64,000 nucleotides of DNA. Origin: Erysipelotrichaceae bacterium 66202529. Its GTDB lineage: Bacteria; Bacillota_I; Bacilli_A; Erysipelotrichales; Erysipelotrichaceae. The position numbers and the translations under genes are program-made. Below, piece after piece: positions 8,941 to 17,006 of the stretch (position 1 is the first letter of the stretch; each line of letters begins with the position of its first letter). The stretch lies in assembly GCA_017161075.1 (NCBI GenBank), contig CP046174.1:4092001-4156000 (forward strand). Reading direction: 5' to 3'. The notes below the pieces were generated by a model. The model did no database searches, was not told the origin of the DNA, and worked only from the letters and a program-made list of their open reading frames with translations.

Positions 8941-9543
8941 ATGAACACTTTACATAGATTTCTTACCTGCATGACAGGAGAATTTGATAATGCAGAGCAA
9001 ATCAAACAACAGCACGATGCAGGAGCGATCACACATCCCTACGCACACCATATCAATACCGTGATGAATGAGCGTATTCAGCATCTGCCAGCAAATTTCC
9101 CCGGTTATTTTCTGCTGGAGGAAAGCTATTATACACAAAATGGCGCTACCAATGCACAGCCTCACCTTTTTCTCTTTACACTGAATGAGGAAGGCAACGT
9201 AACCTTAACCTCCTATGATATGCCGCAGGAGTATACGAAGGAAGACTTTACCGCAAGCAATCCGGATTTAAAGCTGGATTACCTAAGCCTAAAAAAGAGT
9301 GAAAAATTCACACCGATGGTATATGAAGAGCATGATGGTGTATTCACTGGAAGCAGTATCAGCATGTTTACACCGGTACTGAAATTCATTCTACACGAAA
9401 CCACTGGAGCAGATCAGCTGGAGGTAGAGGAAGCTATGGAAATGAATGGCAGGAAAACCTTTGGATTTGACGGGCCTATCATTTATAAGCGGATGCAGGA
9501 TATTGAAAAGCAGGTAACTACAGAGCAGGAAAATAAAAAGTAA
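8941..9543 (+). CDS. CpcT/CpeT-like protein
   Basis: A 200-aa cytosolic protein. The pattern LHRFLTCMTGEFDNAEQIK, then PGYFLLEESYYTQNG, then PHLFLFTL recalls the CpcT/CpeT bilin-lyase fold, which usually shows a WMxGxFxNxxQ opening and an EQAY motif. I recognise this by motif order only; no alignment was run. This organism has no phycobilisomes, so another small-molecule or lipocalin-like role is likely if the assignment holds. The start is the ATG at 8941, preceded by GAAGGA; the frame is open back to 8890 but without a ribosome site. A TATAAT lies at about 8912. The last 15 residues are highly charged. Confidence 0.6.
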   Translation: MNTLHRFLTCMTGEFDNAEQIKQQHDAGAITHPYAHHINTVMNERIQHLPANFPGYFLLEESYYTQNGATNAQPHLFLFTLNEEGNVTLTSYDMPQEYTKEDFTASNPDLKLDYLSLKKSEKFTPMVYEEHDGVFTGSSISMFTPVLKFILHETTGADQLEVEEAMEMNGRKTFGFDGPIIYKRMQDIEKQVTTEQENKK

Positions 9544-9565
9544 TGTTTTACCATTATAAATACAT

Positions 9566-9610
9566 GAAAGAGACGATATCATACATCTATGATTCATCTC
9601 TTTCTTTTTT
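9566..9610 (+). terminator. Hairpin terminator after the CpcT/CpeT-like gene
   Basis: GAAAGAGA (9566-9573) pairs with TCTCTTTC (9597-9604), followed by six T. Confidence 0.7.
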
Positions 9611-9638
9611 CACCGTATTCGTATATCAGTGGATAGCA

Positions 9639-9796
9639 TATGTATGATTTATAACAAAAAGAAGAATAAAAGCTTGAGCTGTTTCTCACCTGAAAACACA
9701 TAAAAGGAGCTACAATATATATGCTTTTATAGCAAAAATAAAAATATAAGCCTGAGTTCTTTCTCATTTGAAGGTACATAAAAGGAAAGCAGCTAC
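9639..9796. repeat. Imperfect direct repeat, two units of about 75-80 bp
   Basis: Unit 1 (9639-9712) and unit 2 (9715-9796) share TTTATA-CAAAAA, ATAAGC-TGAG, TTTCTCA--TGAA and ACATAAAAGGA followed by GCTAC in the same order. The reverse strand of the repeat encodes a short repetitive open frame (FCYKS...CFQVRNSS), which is a consequence of the repeat and not convincing as a gene. Confidence 0.75.
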
Positions 9797-10014
9797 AAAA
9801 GGATTGATAACCATTGCATTGTTGTATTTCACGATTCTCATATGCCAGGAATCAAAAAAGAATGTAAGTGTGGCGCCATTCTTCCCTGTAATAATACCCT
9901 GCCTTGCTTTTATCATAATAGCGTAAATAAAATGCTTAGCGTAATGTACAATCCATTCTACAATTTATTTTCTAATTCTTAAACGTATTAACATCTTTAT
10001 AATTTTTTCACATT

Positions 10015-10536
10015 TTAGGTATTTGAAAAGAAGTTTTCAGGATCCTTTTCATACACGGATAAAAAGTTCAGGAGAAAGCGTTGTGCCAGAGAAGCAGGCT
10101 TCACAGCGGCTTTAGCTTCTTCAAATGTAAACCAGGCGGCCTGATCCACCTCCCAGTCACTGACATCCTCCAGTGATTCGCTGTCAATTATCACTGCAAA
10201 GTTAAAAATCAGCGTATTGGTCTTTGGAAAATACTCGCTTTTCAGAAAACGGTACTGCAGCACCTTTCTTCCGATTTCCTCCTGCATTTCCCTCACCAGC
10301 GCATCCTCTGCGCTTTCTTCCTTATTCACATAGCCTGCGACAAGAATATTATTCGGCTTTCCATACTGCTGGATCATAAGGAGCTTATCTCGTTTCGGAT
10401 TCAGTGTAACCATGGAAATTGCAGTACTGAAAATAGGAAAACGAAACTGCCTGCAGGAGGTACAGAAGGGAATCCTTCCCTCATGCTCCAAATCCTTCAT
10501 AACCAGCTTATGTCCGCACTCATAACAATAATTCAT
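10015..10536 (-). CDS. NUDIX hydrolase with N-terminal zinc ribbon
   Basis: Hydrolyses a nucleoside diphosphate linked to another moiety. The 173-aa protein begins with a four-cysteine zinc ribbon (C4, C7, C25, C28), as in NudC-type NADH pyrophosphatases. A complete NUDIX box follows at 68-89: G68, E74, R82-E83, E86-E87, G89. The NudC specificity motif after the box is not obvious and the protein is shorter than NudC, so the substrate is open. It is transcribed alone; the 10612 gene upstream is 75 bases away on the same strand and might be co-transcribed. Confidence 0.85.
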   Translation of the reverse strand: MNYCYECGHKLVMKDLEHEGRIPFCTSCRQFRFPIFSTAISMVTLNPKRDKLLMIQQYGKPNNILVAGYVNKEESAEDALVREMQEEIGRKVLQYRFLKSEYFPKTNTLIFNFAVIIDSESLEDVSDWEVDQAAWFTFEEAKAAVKPASLAQRFLLNFLSVYEKDPENFFSNT

Positions 10537-10611
10537 AAATACACCTCACAATCGTACTTATTATACACCTGTTCTTTTATGACATACAAAAGAAAGAAAC
10601 CTTGCGGTTTC

Positions 10612-11448
10612 TTATCTCAGTTCTTTTACCAGCTTCCACAATTCACTGTAGGAAACAAAGCCGATTGCATCACATTTCTCTTTTGCCACCTGACGCTGTT
10701 TTTTTACGTTTCCGTCATGTACCTTGTTCAGATTATTTTTATCCATCATGTACTGAACATAGGAGAATTTCTTTAACAGGAACCAGTTTGCGATAATACT
10801 GTTAATACACTCTTCCTTATCATCGCATTTCGCAAGAATGTCTCTCAGGTTTACCAGCTGGTAGCTGGCAATCTTCTGAGCCAGCTCATACATCTCATCA
10901 TAGTTCAGGAATAATTTTGCATCAAGCTCACGCTGTACGATTCCAGCCTTGCGGTTTCGTTCAAAGAAGCTTTCTACAGTATCCAGCAGGATATCGACAC
11001 TTTCCCTGTTCACGCTTAAAGCGATGATTTCATTCCGCGTTCCTTCATATTCATTCTCCGGTTCGCTCATGACATAGTACAGTGCCTTTGCCATCACATA
11101 TTCCTCTTTATCTCCCAATGTAAGAATAATTGCCTTCTGGTGTTCATCAAAGCTTCCATATACCACATACGGACATTTGATTGTTCCTTTTGGCAGTTTA
11201 AATGAATCCTTGTAGCGTATAATCTGGTTGGCGATTGCATCCTTGTTAATGTTCAGCCTCAGATTTGCGCAGATTTTCAGATTATGATCCTTTTCAAAGA
11301 GCTGCGAAAGGATAGTGTAATCGTCCTCTTTTCCTTCTGCCGTTTCAATGATGGAAAGATAATCTTCTAGGAAACCATTAAATTCACAGATACCGATATC
11401 TGCTTCTCTTACGTCTTTTACTTCGCATAAAATATCATAAATAGCCAT
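10612..11448 (-). CDS. Conserved-looking cytosolic protein, unknown
   Basis: I do not recognise this 278-aa protein. It has no signal peptide or membrane segment. The N-terminal two thirds are mixed alpha/beta (NLKICANLRLNINKDAIANQIIRY; KAIILTLGDKEEYVMAKALYYVMSE). The last third is helical and charged, ending in a basic VKKQRQVAKEKCDAIGF segment. Start support is strong (GGAGAGAAC 5 bases before ATG). It lies upstream of the NUDIX gene on the same strand. Confidence 0.7.
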   Translation of the reverse strand: MAIYDILCEVKDVREADIGICEFNGFLEDYLSIIETAEGKEDDYTILSQLFEKDHNLKICANLRLNINKDAIANQIIRYKDSFKLPKGTIKCPYVVYGSFDEHQKAIILTLGDKEEYVMAKALYYVMSEPENEYEGTRNEIIALSVNRESVDILLDTVESFFERNRKAGIVQRELDAKLFLNYDEMYELAQKIASYQLVNLRDILAKCDDKEECINSIIANWFLLKKFSYVQYMMDKNNLNKVHDGNVKKQRQVAKEKCDAIGFVSYSELWKLVKELR

Positions 11449-11881
11449 AGTTCTCTCCTCCTTTCCCTGTCGTATTTTACATTTGAAGATAAAATGAACT
11501 ATGTATGTCTATATGAAATGCAGATGTATGCTCATATCCATTATATGAAGCAAATCTGCTGAATTATTCCTATTTCTTAAAAATGTAAGGGGATTCCTAA
11601 TTTAATTTTACAACCTTTTGAGAATTTTTCAACATATTTTTCCATAATTGACCGATTTCGTCTCATATTTTTTCCACAATCCCTGTATACCAGGTATTTC
11701 TCTCAAATTTTTTTATCCCATGCATAAAAGTCAACGAAAATGTACAGGAGCTTACCATTGCGAAAAGGACTGCATTCCCAGTCCCTTTTATTTTTTATAA
11801 ACTGCTTCCCTGCTTCTGCTTTTACGTCCACATCCTTCAGTTTTTAAGGATTCGATCTCATTTTGTTCTCATTTGACCTTA
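11449..11881. other. Intergenic region with one hairpin
   Basis: AT-rich, with no supported gene. An imperfect hairpin at 11763-11796 (AAAAGGACTG / CAGTCCCTTTT, one bulge) could end the sigma-factor operon on the minus strand, where its tail is only TTTT, or act toward the plus strand, where the tail is TTTTATTTTTT. Confidence 0.55.
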
Positions 11882-13099
11882 TCATTCATGAAAATACCAC
11901 TTGTTTTCCTTCAATTCCTTTAAATCCTGTGGATATAAGGCAGGCACCTCCAGAATAACAGGCTTTTTTTTCACCGTTTCCCATGCATAAAACCGATAAA
12001 TTGGCAGGACATAAGGCTGATAGGAGGCATACCCATAGTCTCTGCCTCCATAGGTAAGCTCAACGTGAAGAATATCGAGGTGCTTTAAAGAATATTCTGT
12101 AGACTGAAGGATACTGTAATATCCCCCCTGATACATAACCTCTTTTGCTTCCTCACTGCTCAGAATAGTATATTCCTGCAGCAGCTTGTACTTTTTACTA
12201 TACGGAATGCTGAGATAGTATACACCGTTTCCAGCATCACATAATACAGCCCCCTCTATCACCTGATGTAACAATCCCTTTTTCGCATGATCGTCTGCCT
12301 CGAAGATATCTGTTTGGCAAACCATCAGTCCGTTTCCCATATGGATATCACAGCTTGTCTGCATATCTGCCCTTTTGAAGGAGAACAGCTGCGGATATAC
12401 ATGTAACAGTTCCTTTGCGATGTTCTGCTGCTGTGTTCTGGTTCCTTCCTTTAAATCTGTTTCTATAATAAATCGCAAATCACCGTTACCATCCGCCACC
12501 GCATCAGTGATTCGAAGCAGCCTGGACGGTGTTTTCTTTACAGACTCTAACAGATGCTTCGCTTCTTCTTCCCGCTTCTTCCTTACGGCTTCTGAAACAG
12601 ACTCCGTATTCACTACATTTCCATATAAGCTCTTATATACAGGCAGAGCTCCTGTGATATTCAAATGTGCATTTTCATATGGCATATCCCTGATTTTCTT
12701 TTTCTGTATAGATACCTGCTCAGAAGCCCCCATTCCCCCCATAAAGGATTGTATCTGCGGCTGATAGGATGCATCCGGAAGAATACGATCCTGTGCAGAG
12801 CCTGTCTTTCCTTCTGTTTCCTTTAGCGAATCCGTTACTGATTCCTCATGTATGGTATTCCCTGAGTTTTTCGCTATCTGCCCCATATCCTCCCCTACAT
12901 CTGCGGGCTTATCAAACAGCATATATAGTCCTATACATAGCAAAAGCATAGCACATACCGTTACACATCCCCATACATACCGGTGATTCCGTCGATGGTA
13001 TTGCCGTGGCTGCATCTCATCCTGCACAGCATTTCTGATGTTTTGCTTTAACTCCTCACTCATATGTATCTGATTCAGCTCATCGCGATATTTCTTCAT
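11882..13099 (-). CDS. Membrane protein paired with an ECF sigma factor, probable anti-sigma factor
   Basis: A 405-aa single-pass membrane protein. Residues 1-40 are cytosolic (RDELNQIHMSEELKQNIRNA, then a basic stretch), 41-62 is the membrane segment (YVWGCVTVCAMLLLCIGLYMLF), and about 340 residues are extracytoplasmic. The outer part is polar after the membrane, followed by a mixed beta-rich region with several aromatic segments (YQGGYYSILQSTEYS, YGGRDYGYASYQPYVLP). The gene overlaps the sigma gene by 4 bases (ATGA), the usual arrangement of an ECF sigma/anti-sigma pair. No zinc-binding H-x3-C-x2-C motif is visible, so it is not a ZAS-type anti-sigma. The signal it senses is unknown. Confidence 0.7.
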   Translation of the reverse strand: MKKYRDELNQIHMSEELKQNIRNAVQDEMQPRQYHRRNHRYVWGCVTVCAMLLLCIGLYMLFDKPADVGEDMGQIAKNSGNTIHEESVTDSLKETEGKTGSAQDRILPDASYQPQIQSFMGGMGASEQVSIQKKKIRDMPYENAHLNITGALPVYKSLYGNVVNTESVSEAVRKKREEEAKHLLESVKKTPSRLLRITDAVADGNGDLRFIIETDLKEGTRTQQQNIAKELLHVYPQLFSFKRADMQTSCDIHMGNGLMVCQTDIFEADDHAKKGLLHQVIEGAVLCDAGNGVYYLSIPYSKKYKLLQEYTILSSEEAKEVMYQGGYYSILQSTEYSLKHLDILHVELTYGGRDYGYASYQPYVLPIYRFYAWETVKKKPVILEVPALYPQDLKELKENKWYFHE

Positions 13100-13587
13100 A
13101 ACAACTCACCCTCTTCCAGTCTTTTTTTCAGCTGCTTTCTTGCACGGTGCAGCCATGTTAGTATGGTTGCTTCTTTTTTCTGCAGAATTTCCGCAATCAT
13201 AGAGACACTAAGCTCCTCATAATAAAACAGATATAGGACATTGCGATACTTTACCGGCAGCTTCATAACCTCATATAAAAGCCCAAAATCAGCCTTTACG
13301 TTTATCCCTGCCAGATTTTCCTGCAGTTCCACCGTCGTTCGCAGCTTCTGATATTTCCAGCAGTCCTTACATACATTGATCGTCACCCGCAGAATCCATG
13401 CCTTTTCATGTGCCTTTGATGTAAATTGCGGGCGCTTCTTCATAATCCGTAAAAAAACATCCTGTGATACATCCTGCGCATCATATACATTTCCCATATT
13501 CTGCAAGGCAATCCGGTATACCGTATCACCATAAACCTCCAGCAGCTCATCCAGACTGCTGCACAGCGCCTGCTCACTTTCATCCAT
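13096..13587 (-). CDS. ECF RNA polymerase sigma factor
   Basis: Directs RNA polymerase to a private promoter set. The 163-aa protein has region 2 (DTVYRIALQNMGNVYDAQDVSQDVFLRIMKK) with the typical D-A-x-D-x-x-Q-D-V-F segment, the KAWILRVTINVCKD end of region 2, and region 4 (LYLFYYEELSVSMIAEILQKKEATILTWLHRARKQLKK). It is first of a two-gene operon with the membrane protein that overlaps its stop. AGGAGA lies 6 bases before the ATG. Its own promoter cannot be assigned without knowing the sigma specificity. Confidence 0.92.
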   Translation of the reverse strand: MDESEQALCSSLDELLEVYGDTVYRIALQNMGNVYDAQDVSQDVFLRIMKKRPQFTSKAHEKAWILRVTINVCKDCWKYQKLRTTVELQENLAGINVKADFGLLYEVMKLPVKYRNVLYLFYYEELSVSMIAEILQKKEATILTWLHRARKQLKKRLEEGELL

Positions 13588-13991
13588 ATATATTCTCCTT
13601 CATGTTAAAAACGATTACTTCCCTAAATATATTTCATAAAATTTATACAATCATTCCATTCACTGCAATCATGACCTGCCACATAATTGTATACCACATA
13701 ATTTCTTCTCTCTTTTAATTATGTATTTCTGTTCTTTGTCCTTATTATAACAGATTGATTTTAAATTCCTGTTCGCTTCTTTGTCTTTATTATAACGAAA
13801 TTCCTACTGATACAGCCTTCCATACACCAATCCTTTATAAGCATGCTTTTGATCACACATACATCTGTCTCTACCATTTTCACTGAATGTATTCTTGTTT
13901 ATCCACTATACTGCCTTTCAACTTTTCACCTTTTTGTTTACTTCATAAGCATCTCGGTTTAAAATATAAGTATTATACGAGGTGATAAAGG
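13588..13991. other. Divergent intergenic region between sigma operon and Lrp gene
   Basis: AT-rich, without a supported gene. A near-identical 20-mer, TTCTTTGTCCTTATTATAAC, occurs at 13732-13751 and 13777-13796 (one mismatch). Read on the minus strand each copy contains TATAAT, so these could be duplicated -10 elements, but I found no -35 at the right distance. Confidence 0.55.
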
Positions 13992-14480
13992 ATGAAAAAA
14001 GAATTACTGCTGTCATTACTGGAAACAAATGCAAGATACTCTACCAGAGATTTGGCGGATGTTTTGCTGGAGGATGAAGAAAGTGTCATCCACACCATGA
14101 ATGACCTGGAAAAGAAAAAGGTTATTTGTGGCTACCATACCATTATCAACTGGGAAAAGACCAACAAAGATAAGGTCATGGCCCTGATTGAAGTAGATGT
14201 TACACCGGAACGTGATTTCGGCTATGACCGGGTCGCCAAGAATATCTACCGTTATCCGGAAGTCGATACTATGTATCTGATGAGTGGAAAGAGCGAGTTT
14301 ATCGTCATCATTTATGGAAGAACCATGCAGGAGATATCCAATTTCGTCGGTGCAAAGCTGGCTACAACAGAAAATGTCGTTTCAACATCTACCTTTTTCG
14401 TGCTGAAGGAGTATAAGATCAACGGTATTGTTCTGGATGAAGAAGAGAAGCCAAGCGAAAGACTGGTTGTGACGCCATAA
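13992..14480 (+). CDS. Lrp/AsnC family transcriptional regulator
   Basis: Amino-acid-responsive DNA-binding protein. Residues 1-50 form a winged-helix (TRDLADVLLEDEESVIHTMNDLEKKKVICGY). Residues 65-150 form the RAM ligand-binding/oligomerisation domain (VMALIEVDVTPERDFGYDRVAKNI... DTMYLMSGKSEFIVIIYG). Length (162 aa) is typical. Its TAA shares one base with the ATG of the following aminotransferase (TAATG), so the pair is translationally coupled and the regulator probably governs this aminotransferase in response to its substrate or product. Confidence 0.9.
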   Translation: MKKELLLSLLETNARYSTRDLADVLLEDEESVIHTMNDLEKKKVICGYHTIINWEKTNKDKVMALIEVDVTPERDFGYDRVAKNIYRYPEVDTMYLMSGKSEFIVIIYGRTMQEISNFVGAKLATTENVVSTSTFFVLKEYKINGIVLDEEEKPSERLVVTP

Positions 14481-15649
14481 TGTACGAAAAATTTTTAAGT
14501 CAGCACGTACAAACCATCAAACCAAGCGGAATCCGTAAATACTTTGATCTTGCCAGTGAAATGGAGGGCGTTATATCCCTTGGTGTCGGAGAACCCGATT
14601 TTGATACACCCTGGCATATCCGTGAGGCTGCAATTTATTCCATAGAGAGTGGAAAAACACATTATACCGCGAATCAGGGACTTCTGGAGCTGCGTGAGGA
14701 AATCTGTCTGTATCAGAAACGCCGCTTTCATCTGGATTATGATCCTGTGGACAACGTGATTGTGACTGTCGGCGGCAGTGAGGCCATTGATATTGCCATG
14801 CGCGCCATTGTGAATCCGGGTGATGAGGTCATTCTGATGGAGCCAAGCTATGTGGCCTATACGCCAAGTGTCGAGCTTACAGGAGCCGTTCCGGTGCATA
14901 TCAAGCTGGAGCATGAGGATCAGTTCAAGCTGACACCAGAAAAGCTAAAGGCTGCGATTACACCGAAAACGAAAGCGATTTTGATGAATTTCCCGAGCAA
15001 TCCAACCGGCGGTGTCATGACGAAAGAGGATTATGCAAAGCTAGTACCAATCCTGAAGGAGCATGAAATCATCGTTATCAGTGATGAAATTTATGCTGAG
15101 CTGACGTACGATGGCACCTTCTGTTCTCCTGCCAATTTTGATGAGATCAAGGATCAGGTCATCATTATCAGCGGTTTTTCAAAGGCTTATGCCATGACCG
15201 GCTGGCGCCTGGGGTATGTTCTAGCGAATAAAACCTTTACCGCCGCAATGAATAAAATTCACCAGTATATCATCATGTCCGCTCCAACAGCTGCACAATA
15301 CGGTGCCATAGATGCTATGCGCAATGGTGATATTCATGTCGCAGAAATGCGAGAGTCCTACATGACAAGGCGGAATTTCATTACGAAGGGCTTCAACAGA
15401 ATTGGATTGCCAACGCATTTACCACATGGTGCATTTTATATCTTCCCGGATATCAGAGGAACCGGATTAACGAGTGATGCATTCTGTGTTCAACTGCTGG
15501 AGGAGCAACGGGTTGCCTGCGTGCCCGGTACGGCATTCGGTGATGCAGGAGAAGGCTTTATCCGTGTATCCTATGCATACAGCATTGACCATATCCGTGA
15601 AGCGATTGAGCGCATTGATCAGTTCATGGAAAAATTCCGTCAGAAATAG
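14480..15649 (+). CDS. Class I/II PLP aminotransferase, PatA-like
   Basis: PLP enzyme of 389 aa. Visible family features: SLGVGEPDFDTP near residue 35, YTANQGLLELREEI, VGGSEAIDIAM, NFPSNPTGGVM, SDEIYAELTYDG, the PLP lysine in SGFSKAYAMTGWRLGY, and the C-terminal RVSYAYS carboxylate-binding arginine. By overall resemblance it belongs with Bacillus PatA (N-acetyl-LL-diaminopimelate aminotransferase) and related aromatic/alanine aminotransferases. Because dapH in this window needs such a step, a DAP role is attractive, but aspartate, alanine or aromatic substrates remain possible. Coupled to the Lrp gene and followed by a strong terminator. Confidence 0.88.
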   Translation: MYEKFLSQHVQTIKPSGIRKYFDLASEMEGVISLGVGEPDFDTPWHIREAAIYSIESGKTHYTANQGLLELREEICLYQKRRFHLDYDPVDNVIVTVGGSEAIDIAMRAIVNPGDEVILMEPSYVAYTPSVELTGAVPVHIKLEHEDQFKLTPEKLKAAITPKTKAILMNFPSNPTGGVMTKEDYAKLVPILKEHEIIVISDEIYAELTYDGTFCSPANFDEIKDQVIIISGFSKAYAMTGWRLGYVLANKTFTAAMNKIHQYIIMSAPTAAQYGAIDAMRNGDIHVAEMRESYMTRRNFITKGFNRIGLPTHLPHGAFYIFPDIRGTGLTSDAFCVQLLEEQRVACVPGTAFGDAGEGFIRVSYAYSIDHIREAIERIDQFMEKFRQK

Positions 15650-15652
15650 TAT

Positions 15653-15705
15653 AAAAAGGTTGTGTAAATGTGACACCATGTCCATTCGCACAACCTTTTC
15701 TTTTT
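15653..15705 (+). terminator. Strong bidirectional terminator
   Basis: AAAAGGTTGTG pairs perfectly with CACAACCTTTT around a 24-base loop, followed by CTTTTT. Because the next gene ends at 15712 on the other strand, it can serve both operons. Confidence 0.85.
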
Positions 15706-15711
15706 GCTTAC

Positions 15712-16620
15712 TCACATATCCAGTTCCAGCTCCAGCTGCTCTACATCCTTTTTCTCAATCACCCGCATTAAGGTTTCTCCTTCCAGTGGTGGCTCCAGCC
15801 GGTCGATCAGAAACCTGACATTCGCAAATGCTGTTCTGCGATATTCCATCAGCGGCTTTATATATTCTTTGAACATATCCCTGTTAAAATACTCCTTCGC
15901 CTGCTCATCACTGCCATAGCTCAAATTCCATGCAGCCAGGGCAGCCTCCAGAATTTTCCCCTGTTCATCAAAGCCCTTTTGATACAAATAACCACTTAAT
16001 GGATTTATAAAATCCGAAAACAAATCTTCCTTTGTTTCCTGCATATTCCGGTTCAGTACACGGAAGGATGCAGCTTCACTCGCTGAAAGCATTGCCCCTT
16101 TGTCTTTGGCGATACTGCGAAAGTCCTCATACAGCTCTATGATATATGAAAAGTCTTTTAATGCTTTGGTAGTTCCGATGCTATCGAGAATAAAGAAATC
16201 CTTGTATGGCAGGATGGCATATTGAACCATACAGGGCAGCGTCTGTTCACGCAATAGAAAGCTCAGGGAATCGGTGATCCCCTTTACTCCGTAAAGCAGC
16301 TTATTCTTACGATCCATAACAAAGGTATACTCCTGTTCATAGCGCATAACATAGAGCTGGCGTTTACAGCTACCTTTAAACCGCTCTATACAGACAGCAT
16401 CCTCCTTTGCCAGCTCAGGATGTAGCTTCAGATAGCGCTCAATCAGTTTCCTGCTTGTCTGTTCATTACGAAACAGTATGGTACTTCCGATATGACAGAT
16501 GTGTTCCATATTATCCATGGTGATTCTTGTTTTTTTATTCTTTGTCTGATAAGCATATATAAACAAGCCACTGAGTAGCTGTATAACATGCTGAGCTTCC
16601 TGTTCAGGTAAATGATCCAT
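15712..16620 (-). CDS. Unknown cytosolic protein
   Basis: Not recognised. From the ATG at 16620 the protein has 302 aa; I chose it because AAGGGAGA lies 8 bases upstream and the 28 residues before it fall in a low-complexity repeat region. It has no membrane segment. Largely alpha/beta with a central FKGSCKRQLYVMRYEQEYTFVMDRKNKLLYG segment and a helical C-terminal third (YFNRDMFKEYIKPLMEYRRTAFANVRFLIDRLEP). It is transcribed alone, convergent with the aminotransferase. Confidence 0.65.
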   Translation of the reverse strand: MDHLPEQEAQHVIQLLSGLFIYAYQTKNKKTRITMDNMEHICHIGSTILFRNEQTSRKLIERYLKLHPELAKEDAVCIERFKGSCKRQLYVMRYEQEYTFVMDRKNKLLYGVKGITDSLSFLLREQTLPCMVQYAILPYKDFFILDSIGTTKALKDFSYIIELYEDFRSIAKDKGAMLSASEAASFRVLNRNMQETKEDLFSDFINPLSGYLYQKGFDEQGKILEAALAAWNLSYGSDEQAKEYFNRDMFKEYIKPLMEYRRTAFANVRFLIDRLEPPLEGETLMRVIEKKDVEQLELELDM

Positions 16621-16673
16621 AGATGATTCTCCCTTTCCCTTCGTGTTACCTATATCATACCATAAAATATCCT

Positions 16674-16870
16674 GAGGGGATAGCATGCCCCATGGGTATA
16701 GCATGCCTTCTGGATATAATATTCCCTCTTTGGGTACGGCACGTACTTACTCATTGGGCAGGGCACGTCCTTAATCTACAGCATGCCCGTGAATATATTT
16801 ACTCTCGAGTATAATATACTCTTGAGAATATGATACTCTTTCGCTTAACATGTTCTGAAATATAATATGC
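16674..16870. repeat. Degenerate tandem repeats of about 20 bp in an intergenic region
   Basis: Successive variants of GGGTATAGCATGCC occur: GGGGATAGCATGCCCC, GGGTATAGCATGCC, GGATATAATATTCCC, GGGTACGGCACGTAC, GGGCAGGGCACGTCC, CAGCATGCCCG, then GAGTATAATATACTC. Many units are themselves near-palindromic around GCATGC or TATA. The whole 16621-17006 gap holds nothing else that I can support. Confidence 0.65.
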
Positions 16871-17006
16871 TTAAACGTACAGTATATTGTTCCCTTATCC
16901 TGTACTTTCTGTATAAAACAGCTATATTGTAAAACCGTACGCTTTCTCTGCTATGAGCCTTCTGTGTAGTTTAAAGGTCGTATACAGTATGAATGTATTC
17001 GTTTCT

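Larger units (their letters stand above)
9544..10014. other. Intergenic region without a supported gene
   Basis: Besides the terminator at 9566 and an imperfect direct repeat at 9639-9796, I see no gene with a ribosome site. The rest (9797-10014) is AT-rich and featureless to me. Confidence 0.6.

Noticed and set aside
9594..9779. 61-codon frame on the minus strand encoding a repetitive peptide
   Set aside because: Its repetitiveness comes from the direct DNA repeat, and it lies on a terminator.
13732..13796. Duplicated TATAAT-containing 20-mers as minus-strand promoters for the ECF sigma gene
   Set aside because: No -35 element is present at a suitable distance, and they lie about 150 bp from the start codon.
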